Positions 46,114-56,439 of a stretch of DNA of 64,000 nucleotides are shown piece after piece (within the stretch, counting starts at the first letter, position 1; each line of letters begins with the position of its first letter). The stretch comes from Diplosphaera chodatii (Eukaryota; Chlorophyta; Trebouxiophyceae; Prasiolales; Stichococcaceae). The translations under genes and the position numbers were made by a program. The notes under the pieces are model-generated. The model worked only from the letters and a program-made list of their open reading frames with translations, was not told where the DNA came from and ran no database searches. The stretch is taken from contig JAALGY010000037.1 of the NCBI GenBank assembly GCA_032358165.1, positions 211,001-275,000 on the forward strand. Reading direction: 5' to 3'.

Positions 46114-49100
46114 ATGGCCGATCCTCTGTTGCCGCAGACTGTGCTGCGAGGCATCGGCGACAAGCTGTACGATAAGCGCAAGCATGCAGCCCTGGAGGTG
46201 GAGCAGGTCAGGGCACCTGAAATCGATGAGGTCTCAGTGCGGTGCACTGGTACCAAAAGCGCGCATGACCTGCGCGCGTGTGCTCTCATGCCATGCATGT
46301 CACACTGGGCACGCTGCTGCTGCAGATCATGAAGAAGCTTGTGGCGGCAGGCAACGATGCGCGCATTGGTGCCATAATCACGAAGCTTGCTGAGGTGGAT
46401 GTGACCACCAGCATGGCGGCAACATGCATGAAAGCATGCAGCGGCTGCCCGATGTGAGGTGCAGGTCTTCCACGCTCAGCACGCACTCTGAGGCGGCCTG
46501 CGCGCAGGACTATGCGCTGAGTCCACAGGCGAACCAACGCAAGGGCGGCCTGCTGTGCTTGGCCGCTGCGGCGGTGGGACTGGGTGATGCGGGTTCCGCA
46601 CACCTCCAGTCCATCGTGCCGCCGGTGCTCGATTCCTTCACGGACCAGGACAGCCGCGTGCGGTACTATGCCTGCGAGGTGCCCTGTGCAGCCCTGCTGC
46701 AGTGCACACCGAGTGCTGCTTCAGCTTCTGGAGTCTAAAAGAACATCCTTGTTCTGCTGGATGCCCATGGCTGCTGATCCTGGCACACACCGTGCTGCTG
46801 TAGGCGCTGTACAACATAGCCAAAGTCGCACGGGAGGAGTTCATCACCTTCTTTCCGGAGGTGTTCGAGGCACTGTTCAAGCTGTGCGCGGACTCAGAAC
46901 GCAACGTCCAGAACGCCGCCCAGTTCTTGGACAACCTCATAAAGGTGTGTGCCCGCCTCGTCTGGTCTGCCGCGTCGAAGCAAGCGTGCGCCTGGCATGG
47001 ACACCTGACAGGCTGCGCCTTGACATGATGTCACTGTTCGATCTGCTGCACTCTGCACTGCTGTGCAGGACATCATCACAGCCAGCCCCAGCTTCGATGT
47101 TGTGGCATTTGTTCCCGTGCTGCGGCAGTACTTGACGGTATGTCTGCCCTTCCCTTGCCGCAGCCCCCAAGCATGCTGTGATCAATGCTATGTCTGCCCA
47201 TGCCGACAAGGACGAACTGCACCAAGTAGCTTGGCTCAGACGCTGGCTGCATATGCAGGTCGTCAACCCTTATAAGCGGCAGTTTCTCGTGTCCTGGGTT
47301 GCTGTTCTCGACAGGTGCGCTGTGTCTCTTCAGAGCTCAGGTAGGACCCATGCGCTATTGGTGCTTACCATGCAAATTGTACACACACATGTGAGACGCA
47401 CTGGCACTGGGTCATGTGCAGCGTGCCCGACTCAGACCTGCTGCCAGCGCTGCCCCAGCTGCTCGGACCGCTGCTAGCAATGTTATCGGACGCCAACCGA
47501 GAACTGCGCCAGGCGGTGCTGAAGACTCTGCAGGTTGTGACATTACTTTGTCTTCCGAATGTACGCCCCGTAGGTGTTGAATGATGCTCAGGGACAGGTT
47601 GATGTCTGCAAAGGGTTGAGCCTTGTCACCGTGGCAACAGTGCTTCACTTGCAGGACTTCTATGCGGAGATCGAAGCAACCCGCAATGTGGACTTTGCAG
47701 CCCTGACCCGCATCCTCGTCGACTATGCGCAATCACAGGGTCAGCCCTGCCTCTGCTTGCATTGCACAACACGTTCACGACTGCTTCAGCTCTACCGAAC
47801 ACACCGTCAATGCCCAAATGTGTCACGGAGTGGTCTATTGCACCTCAGCTGAGCAGGGCCTCTCATGCAGATGCTGGGACTCGGGCACTTGCGCTGCGGT
47901 GGCTGGCGGGCTTTGTTTCCTTGGCTCAACAGGAGATGCTGCCGCTGGCGGCACCAGTGCTGGCTGCTGTGCTGCCCTGCATCGCGCACCCAGCCACCGA
48001 GATTGCACAGGTGTGGGCGGGGTCACATGGTTGAATGTCGACGGCTGTGGCACAACATGCAAAAGGGCCCCCGCAGTGTCGTCATTCCGCAGAGCAAGAT
48101 AGCTGCACATGTGCTGCAGTCATCCTGGTGCTCTTGAGCCATCGGCTGTGCCCGGTTGCAGGCAGCCCAGGATGCCAACAACGAGCTCCTGCAGCTGGTG
48201 AGCTCTGCGGCGGAGGCTGAGGCGGAGCGGCTGGAGGTGGCGGACCTGCTCCTCGTCATCGGCGGCCAGCTCAGCAGCACGGTGGGCGCCAGCAAACGCT
48301 GCCGTGTTGTTGTGCCGCCACAAAGGACACTGACAACGACAGGGAGCAGCGGCACCTGCACGGCCAGCTGCGCAGCGTGATTGCGAGCAGTCTCTCAGAT
48401 TGCCTATGGGTGCGCAGGCAGATGCGACGCGGCTGGCGGCGCTGGCGTGGGCGGCGGGGCTGCTGGGGTGCGCCCGGCGCCGGGTGCTGGCCCACACCCC
48501 GCTGCTGCTGCCGCCGCTGCTGGCCGCGTTGGCGGCGCCCAGCCCCGCCGTCGCCACCGAGGCCATCCGCGCCCTGGTGAGTCGGCCACGGCAGAGCTTG
48601 TGCGGTGCCGGGCTTGGACCAGCCGCTCGACTGGAGGCCGTCAAACCCTTGCAGGAGTGCTGGCCGCGTTGTGCGGTGCTCCACCGATGAGCAGACTGCG
48701 ACGCGGCATGTGAGGATTGGACACTCCTGCTGTACACTTGGCACTCCGCGGCGCAGGCGACGGTGGCGGAGGACGAGGAGCAGTTCCGGCGGGTGGTGGA
48801 GGCGCTGGTGGCGCAGTTCCAGGGGCCGCCCGGCGCCCGCCTGCTCGCCCGCCGCGGCGCCTCCGTGGTGCGTGCCTTCGCACACTGCCATCTGCCCTTT
48901 TCGCTGCTGGCCGCGCCCGTGCATGCCAGCTTGTTGCTTAGGCATACGCAGCCGGGCACGTCACAGCGGCATGACGCTGCTTCTTGTGCAGCCCCGAAAG
49001 CATGATTCGGTGCCGGAGCAGGCACCTGCGAGCTGGCGCTCTGATGTGTGCCAGGCACTGACCTTAAGACGGGTCGCACGGGTGGCAGGTGCGGGGCCTG

Positions 49101-50723
49101 GCGGCGCGGCTGGGGGCGCAGCGCGTGTTCTGCGCCCTGGCGGCGGCCCTGGAGCAGGAGGCCGACCTGCATTTCGCCGCCACCCTGGTGCAGGCGCTCA
49201 ACCTGCTGCTGCTCACCGTGCCCGAGGTGTGCCGCCGCGGCCCAAGCCTTTCCACGCCCTGGTGACACAACACAGTATGGCATGTGTGTATCGCTGGCAT
49301 CACAGCCGGCCTTTGAGGCTTGTGTAGGCCACTCATGCACACGTGAACACAGCACATCACCCAGCTGCTGCTGGGTGCGGCAGGCGGCGGAGCTGCGGGG
49401 CCTGCTGCGGAGGGCGCTGCAGAGCGCGGAGGGGGGCCGCCTGCTCGCGGCGCTGTACCGCAGCTGGGCGCACTCGGCGGGCGCCACGCTGTCGCTGTGC
49501 CTCCTGGCGCGCGCGTACGAGCACGCCGCCGCCGTCGTCGCCGCCTTCGCCGACATCCCCGTCACCGTGGAGGTCCTGATGCAGGTGCCGCCGCTGCCGC
49601 CTGCCACTGCTGCCGCCCCACATGACACCCTGTCACTCCCACGATCATGCATTGAGGTCACTGTCCATTCCTCATCGGCAATGTGGTGCACGCTGTGATC
49701 CTCGTGGCGCGGTGCCAGGGCATATGTAAGATGGCAACAAGCTGCGAGTGGTTAGGCTAACTTCCTGGCGTGTTGCAGATGGACCGGCTGGTGGGGCTGC
49801 TGGAGACGCCCGCCTTCACCTTCCTGCGCCTGCACCTGCTGCAGCCCGGCCGCCACCCGCACCTCCTCCAGTGAACACCTCTCCCTGCCCTCGCACCACT
49901 GCTGCAGTCACTGAAGGTCCTCTATCTTCATCGTGAGGGATCTAGTGCAGCATGTGTGGCACCATCCGCCTGCCTGACGAGCAGAACTTTCTGCATCCTT
50001 GCAGGGCGATGTACGGCCTGCTGCAACTGCTGCCGCAAAGCGATGCGTTCAGAACGCTGCACGCCAGGCTGCATGCAGCGCCGACAGCAGCGCTCCTGCA
50101 GCTGTCGCCGCCACACAGCCAGACAGGCAACGGCGCGGCGGACAAATCCCCTGCAGAGGTGGGGCCTGCACATATAATGTGCCGAGATGTGCAAGTAAAT
50201 TAAGCATGGCCATGGACGCTTGCCACACGCTTCCCGGGTTCGTCTGCAATCCTTTTGTCCCTGCGCAGGCGGCAGCAGCCAAGCAGATTGGGTTTGATCG
50301 GCTATTGGCGCACTTTGTGCAGCGGCAGGTGAGCATCTGCATGGTGTATGTTTCAGACCTGCACACGCTGCCCAAGGCACGTACAAACAACCATATCTAT
50401 ACCGCAATTTTGGGGGTATGCAGGAGGAGCATGCGCGAGAGGAAGAGCAGCGACAGGCTCAGTCAGAGATGGGGAGAGGTGATTGTGCAAGACGTCCACG
50501 TCACCTCAACAACCAGCATGCCCTGCACAACCCACATCGTGCTCGTCATACAAACGCAACAACATGACACGTGATGCTTCGGTGTACCTTGACAGGTCTT
50601 GGCGCCTGGCCAGACTTCGATGGACCATTGCACAGCAGTCATGCCAGCGACAATATAGACGCAGCCAGCAGCAAAGCAGAGCAGGTTTCGCTCAAGGCTG
50701 CTTTCAACCGGTTGAGCAGGTGA
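46114..50723 (+). CDS. VAC14: VAC14, scaffold of the PI(3,5)P2 kinase complex
   Basis: HEAT-repeat scaffold that assembles the Fab1/PIKfyve kinase and the Fig4 phosphatase on the vacuole/endosome. Exon 1 reads VLRGIGDKLYDKRKHAALEV. Later exons give GGLLCLAAAAVGLGD, VRYYACEALYNIAKVAREEF (across a splice), FKLCADSERNVQNAAQFLDN and LIKDIITASPSFD, the diagnostic Vac14 N-terminal repeats. PYKRQFLVSWVAVLDSVPD, LLAMLSDANRELRQAVLKTL and EMLPLAAPVLAAVLPCIAHP follow. The C-terminal Fig4-binding part gives RLLAALYRSWAHSAGATLSL, CLLARAYEHAAAVVAAF, MDRLVGLLETPAFTFLRLHL and YGLLQLLPQSDAFRTLHARL. The last exons give KQIGFDRLLAHFVQRQ, then EEHAREEEQRQAQSEMG and a tail ending EQVSLKAAFNRLSR at 50723. There are about 20 exons. 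Some middle borders (48,400-49,100) are approximate. Confidence 0.93.
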
Positions 50724-51191
50724 TGCGAAGCAGGCTGCTTGGGTGGAATGCGGTTATACATCAGAACAATCAGGCATGCATGCAAGCGTCAATGAGGCGC
50801 CCGCATTCGATGTGACTGGCCGCCATGGCAGATCGTGTACAAACACCATGCGGTGCCACATCTCGATGGCTCAGATAGTCTTGTGACAGCTTGCTTCCTA
50901 GCTGATGGGGGGAGAGAACTGCTGGGGAAGCCTTCTAGGAAACTATCCCAGCCCAGTCATAACTGCTGGCCATGCTGTGCTGTGTTTTGTCCTGTACATA
51001 TCACTCTGCTATCCTTCACAAAAACAACGGTGTTTAAGATTGAGGTCGCCTGACACCCTGCATCCTGTTCACACCAAAACCTGACGTGCGAGCCGAGTCG
51101 CTGCAAAACTCCTGAATAAAGCACACCAAAAAGCACAGCGTCACAGAGAGGCGCTGACAACGTCGCTGCAGATAGGCCAGAAGCTCTAGAC
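50724..51191. other. Intergenic between convergent VAC14 and NST1-like 3' ends
   Basis: 468 bp. Both 3' UTRs are expected. No coding or structural feature recognised. Confidence 0.45.
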
Positions 51192-54100
51192 TCAAGCAAG
51201 CATCGTCTGTGCCATGGTCTTGTGGCGGCCGAGGATGCTGCTGCCCTCGAACATCGAGGTGAAAACTGCTTGCGGCCAGGCGCTGTGGCTGCCACCAGAG
51301 ACATTGCCGCCTGCGTGCTGGCTGCCGGCTGCCGGGAAGCTTGAGAACAGCGAGAAGGCATCGACCTCTTTGCCCTGCCCAGGGGCCGATGCACCCGGCA
51401 CGACAGGTGGTTGCGGCGCTGACGGCACGAAGGAGCCGAAGTGCTGAAAGAGGCTGGGCTTGGCGGCTGAAAGCGGCGTGCTGTTGGGCAGCTGCTTGCA
51501 GAGGGGGTTGCCGGCGGAGAGGCAGCCCGTGGGGGCAGTGCACTGGCCGACTGCTGCCAAACTCGGCCCATGGCTGCCCGCCAGCGGCGGCGAGCCGAAA
51601 GACATGTCGGATGCCGATGCCAGCGACTCGTGCGATGCCGACAGGCTGAGCGGCACCCTGCCGCTGCCGTCCTCGCCCCACAGGCTGTACTCGGTGCTGC
51701 TGCGCCGGCTCACGCTGGCGCCTGTCCTTGACGGTGGCTGGTGCTGCTGCTGCAGCGCAGTGGACGGCATGCACGCTGCAAACCCTGGCGGCGGTTGCCG
51801 GGAGGCGGGCGCAATTGGCTGCTGCCGGCTGTCAGCCCTCAGCCGGACCAGCTGCGGCGGGGGCACCACAGGCTGCGGGCGGGTTGCCGGCAGCTGCGGC
51901 CACGCCAGCGGCGTGTCATGCCGCTGATCCGGCGACACCGGGGGCGCCCATGAGGCGGCAGCACCCACTCCGGCGCCGGAGACGACCGACGCCCAGCCGG
52001 CCTGCTGCCCCCCGCCACGAGGTTGCTGCCGAGGTGTCGATGTGGCTGGCGGCGGCGGCGGCGGCGGCGGGGTGGCGCGGGCCTGTGCAGCGGCGGTGGC
52101 GCTTGGGTCCCCCAGCGGTGAGGGTGAGGCAGACGGCCTCCCCTGGTCGGGCTGCCTGGAGCCCCGTCGCGACTTGCGGCTGCGCTGCTGCACCTCCCAC
52201 TGCGTGTGCTGCTCTGCCTCGGCGTCGGAGTGCAGGCAGGAGGGCTGCGGCTCGGGGGCTGTGCGTGCACAGGGGCTCGCGTCCTCTGACCAGTCCTCGG
52301 CCGCGGGCAGGGGCGGCTCTGCCTTGCACGGCGTGGACGGCGCAGCATCGTCGTGTTGTTGGTCGGGGTGTGCTGCGCCATCATGGCTGGTGGGGTGTGG
52401 GGTGGCGGCACGGCAGTCGGCATCCACTGGCTGCTGCGAGGGGCTGGTGGCAGGGGACCCACTGGCGGCGCCGCCTTTCTTGCGGCGGCGGCTGCGGGAG
52501 GAGCGCGCCGCGAGGCGCTTCTCGTCCTCCGCAACCAGCTCCAGCAGCTCCGCCTATAACAATCAAGCAGAGGACGTAAGCGGTGCTCGGTAGTCCAAAG
52601 ACTGCAGCATGTCATGGGATGACAGTCATGCCATTACACTTCGTGTTCAAGCTGGAGCACTTGGTGGGGTACTGCTCTAACTGAGCAAGCGCCTGGCTGC
52701 TGGCAGGACAGAGACAAGTGGAGGAAGAGCCACCTCAGCGGCGCGGGCGTGCACGTCCAGGAAGGCGTTGCGCAGCCGCTCCTCCAGCAGCTCGTGGCTC
52801 AGCGCCACCAGCAACAGCAGGGCATTGTGGCCGGCAGTCTGCTCCCTGAACGCCACCTCCACCTGCAGGGCCACACGCACCACGGCATGTCGGAAGCTGC
52901 TAGCAGGGCTGGGGACCACTGGTTGAAAGTACAGCAGCTCCACTGCTGCCGATGACAACGCCGTGCTGGCTGCGCTGACCTGGGCCTTGAAAATGAGGAT
53001 GACGGCATCGATCAGCGCCTCCTGCGCCAGCTCGGGCGTCTCCGCATGCCGCACCTCGCCACCGTCGTCACCCTGCGCGCCCGCCGAAGCACGTCCGCAA
53101 AACCATGCTGACATGAAACCGACGCATGGAATGCAGCAAGCCCAGTGCAGTCGGGGCTCTGGGCACTTCACATCAAAATCAAAACAACTGCACACAAATT
53201 GATGACATGATGCACACCTTGAGGTCCTCAATCTCCTCGGCCTCCTCCAGCAGCATGGCGGCGTCGGTGCCAACGAGCTCCACCGTGGCGTCCGTCACCC
53301 GCAGCGAGAAGCCCTCGCACACCGGCAGCAGCGGCTGAGCGGGCACCATGGCCAGCGACATGTCCGTGGCTGCAGCGGGGGCGTCACCGTTGCTGCTGGC
53401 TGCAGAACCATCCTCCTGGCTAGAGCCGTTGGCGGTGCCAGGGGCTGCTTCGATGCTGTCGCCATCGCCGCTGGACACTCTGCTGCCGTCACCGTCCACC
53501 ACGCCACGGGTCTGTCCTGCTGCCTTCCGCCCAGCCGACAGCGCCAGCTTGTACTGCGCCAGCACGTTGTAGCGGCAGTCCTTGCAGATGCGCAGCTGCA
53601 TGCTGCAGAGGAAACAGAAGACATGTGCTCAGCCGGCGTCGAAATGCATTGCTGTTCAACGTTTTTGAACATGGCAGAGAGCACAGCAGGTCAGCGCCTA
53701 AGGACGATGGTTCAAGGCCACTGCACCTGCAGCAGGAGTCCAGTTCGGCCTCGAAGTCGTGGCGCGGCAGGCTGAACAACGCGGTGCAGTGCTCGGCTGG
53801 CAGCTGGCCCCAGTAGGCGAGCAACGTCTCTGGGCTGACGCGCGTGGTGTGCAGAGCGCACACCTTGCCGTTTCGCCGAGTACTGAAGCCGCTGCCGCAC
53901 ACATCGCCCGCTGTCATGAACTGCGCAGCAAGCAGCACCGAGGATGTCTGCAACTGCTGGAAGGGGGCCGTGGGGTAATCATGGCAAGCAGCATGGGCCA
54001 AACCTAACGTAACTATGAACACACATTGTGTGGACTACTAGTCTCGTGCTGACACGCAGTCAGCAGGACAAAGAAGCGGGTCCCACCTGCAGGTCACGCT

Positions 54101-54766
54101 CCCGCTCGCGTGCCTTGCTCTGGGCAAACATGTCGAAAGGGCTGCCTTGCAGCATGGATGCCTCCAGGTACACAGACTTGGCGTCGGCCTCGAGGCCCAG
54201 GAAGAAGTCCTGACAGGCGGGGCAGGCCTTGCATGCCGGGCAGCCGTCGCTCTCGGGGGTGCCATTGCTGCACCGCAGCTCCTCATACCTGCGGCAGGGG
54301 CGGGGTGAGTGCTGAACAGTGCCACCATCCGGCCAACAAACGCTTCCTAACGCATTCGACAGAGATTCCAGACTCACCTGAGCGCAAACAACCCGAAGCA
54401 CCGCGAGCAGTAGCGGCTGCGAATTGCCTCGAACCTGGGTGAGCAATCACACAAAACATTTCGGACCTCCGCTGCTGACGGCAGAGGGGGTGCACGGCCA
54501 CACCCATCACAAGCTATAGGGCTGAAGGCTAACAAGCGGGGCCTGTGTGCCAATTCACACGCCTCTGCAACATGAGGTTGCCCCAACAAGCCCAAATCAC
54601 AACGAAAGCATGTCACTCACAGCGTGCGGCGCGGGATGGTGCACAGCTGCCGCCGTTGCTGGAGGGGCAGCTTGTTCCAGAAGGCCTCCAGACCCTTGTC
54701 AGGCTTGCCGCTTGCGGAGGCGCCCGCAGCCCCGCAGCAGTGACCTTGACAGTGCGAAGCTGCCAT
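51192..54766 (-). CDS. Plant/algal NST1-like (stress response NST1-like) family protein
   Basis: Conserved plant and algal protein annotated by similarity as NST1-like; molecular role unknown. Exon 1, from ATG 54766, gives MAASHCQGHCCGAAGASA and the block LEAFWNKLPLQQRRQL...RRTL. Exon 2 gives FEAIRSRYCSRCFGLFALR with the CSRC motif. Further exons follow the plant proteins in order: YEELRCSN, FDMFAQSKARERERDLQ, CGSGFSTRRNGKVCALHTTR, ETLLAYWGQLPAEH, MQLRICKDCRYNVLAQYKLA, ETPELAQEALIDAVILIFK, VEVAFREQTAGHNALLLLVA and ELLEERLRNAFLDVHA. Next comes a basic/acidic region (LVAEDEKRLAARSSRSRRRK). The rest (52,500-51,192) is a long disordered tail rich in Pro, Ser, Ala and Gln, with an octaproline run, ending KTMAQTMLA. 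The Cys pairs may bind zinc (inference). Confidence 0.82.
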
Positions 54767-55139
54767 GCTTGTGGCTCACCCGCGCCGCATAGCCGGCACA
54801 TGCGATCTCATTCGAGTTAAGGCACTGTTGCCAGCACTGTTTGATACAGCCCCTGCACGCCGATGCCACTTCTGCTGCACAGATCACCAAAAGGTCAATT
54901 GAACAGCGGCGTGCTGGAACGGTCTGCGAGCCCAGGCCGACGCTGTGATCGAGCTGTGTTCTTCTTCAGTATGATGTAAGCAAGCCCACGTGACTTTGCC
55001 AACTGCTTTGCGGCATTGGCGACCCGCACCGCCACACGAGAGTCGACGCGCGCCTCGATTCGATTCTCTCCGAAGATGGGAAGGAGATGTTCGGCACTAC
55101 AATAGAAGGTCCGTCTAGTGCTCCTTTCGTCTTCCCTTT

Positions 55140-55166
55140 AATTTGACCCCCAAAGGGGGTCAAATT
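55140..55166. repeat. Perfect inverted repeat, 12-bp arms, 3-nt loop
   Basis: Left arm aatttgaccccc (55140-55151), loop aaa, right arm gggggtcaaatt (55155-55166), with no mismatch. The right-arm sequence occurs again at 55698-55709. No T-rich run follows, so a terminator is not implied; it could be a protein-binding palindrome or part of a small element. Confidence 0.9.
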
Positions 55167-55311
55167 TGTAGCGATGGTTGCGCGTGCCGAACAAAGCCCT
55201 AGAGGGTCGATGGGGTGGCATCGAATCGGCAAGCTGCCGGTCGCAACTCACGCGATGTGGCGGCAGGCGGCAGGCCACAAGGTCGTGACATGTCAATGAT
55301 GCCATGTTGGG

Positions 55312-55782
55312 ATGGCCTTGGGCAGCAATGTCGTGACGGCGCCGTCGCGCGCATCGACTTTTTGCCTTAAAGTCGCCCTTGGTTCAAACGTTGTAAACTA
55401 CGAAGAATTAAGGGTTGAGGATGTTTACGGTGTGAAGGTGTACAGCAGGCTGCGCAACTCAGAGACACGAGGTCCGCGGGTTGCACACCGCACATCAAAC
55501 GTATATAATGATAACACGCGTTGCCTATCGGTAGGACACGCTTTGAGTCACGAGACAACGGCCGAACGGGCTTTGTCGGAGGTTTGGCGATGGTGGTGTA
55601 GGTATAACACTGCACAGATTCGGGTATACAGTGCAGAGCCCGCCTGCGATGAACTTTATGCTGCTGTGACATCATCCGGGGTTAGACTCAACAGAACGGG
55701 GGTCAAATTCGCGTTTCGCCTTGCGAACGCAGATTGTTCAAAGTTGGGACGCGAGCGCAGCACGCGACATGCTCTCGCATGA
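55312..55782 (+). CDS. Doubtful open reading frame of 156 codons, no family
   Basis: The frame opens MALGSNVVTAPSRAS, repeats the pentamer ALGSN-type sequence a few codons later (VALGSNVVNYEEL), and then is rich in Arg, Val, Tyr and Asn, unlike the Ala/Gln-rich proteins around it. It overlaps the second gggggtcaaatt motif. No splice-site pattern or conserved motif is evident. It may be a chance frame, a degraded mobile-element gene or an orphan gene. I do not claim function. Confidence 0.15.
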   Translation: MALGSNVVTAPSRASTFCLKVALGSNVVNYEELRVEDVYGVKVYSRLRNSETRGPRVAHRTSNVYNDNTRCLSVGHALSHETTAERALSEVWRWWCRYNTAQIRVYSAEPACDELYAAVTSSGVRLNRTGVKFAFRLANADCSKLGRERSTRHALA

Positions 55783-56439
55783 GGTCACAGGCCCGTGGCC
55801 TCAAACTCCCTACATGTTTGTGTGAACGTGTGGGAGCGCCGCTGCGACCAAGGCCGCGAAGCTCTGTGTTGTCATGATAGGGGGCCTGACAACCAACCGT
55901 GTTACACCTCCTTGGGGCCAGGGGAGGGTGACGATACTGGATATCATAAATTGAAATTCATGCTTGTTGCAAATTCGGCAAATTGTGCCGTGCTGCTCTT
56001 CTTCAACGTGACGCATGTCTGCCTGCAACCACGGTGTGAGACTTACACCTCACCAGTGTCCACGTGCAGTCTAAGATCTGACTTGGGAGTTCAAGCCCTT
56101 CGTTTCACTTGACTTCCTCGAGCTTACATTCTGATGCTCAAGCTTCAATCTGCTATCTGCTGAGTTGCTGGGTTCGGTTGTAGATTTATTCAATTCAAAA
56201 CTTGGTGATAGCGATGTAGTACGATTGTCTTCCCTTTTGCGGCAGATGCAACGAAGACATGCAACTGTTGTGGCAGGGTAGCGTTCCATCATGCCATCAG
56301 GCATTGCAGTGACCGTGCGTCTCGTCAGACAATTCCAGTCTGTTCAAGCATTGCTGACCGAGACTGTCGACGATTGCACACGTCTCAACCAGCAGTGAGG
56401 CTCCCGCCTGCACCCAGCGCTGCCGCAGCAGCCGCAGGC

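Larger units (their letters stand above)
54767..56439. other. 1.7-kb gene-poor segment of different composition
   Basis: This gap between the divergent NST1-like and CTR9 start codons is the longest one in the window. From about 55,000 to 56,300 it is visibly more AT-rich and lacks the ctgcag/tgcag-rich look of the surrounding introns. It contains a perfect 12-bp-arm hairpin (55140-55166), a further copy of one arm at 55698-55709, and one open frame (55312-55782) without family resemblance. Ordinary promoter elements of the two flanking genes must lie near its ends. Confidence 0.6.

Noticed and set aside
48120..49691. 523-codon open frame on the minus strand
   Set aside because: It lies antisense to VAC14 exons and introns whose plus-strand protein matches the family. 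The Ala/Arg/Ser-rich translation has no conserved pattern and follows from high GC.
55370..55400. ggttcaaacg as a tRNA T-arm
   Set aside because: No acceptor-stem complement, D-arm or A/B-box spacing could be found around it.
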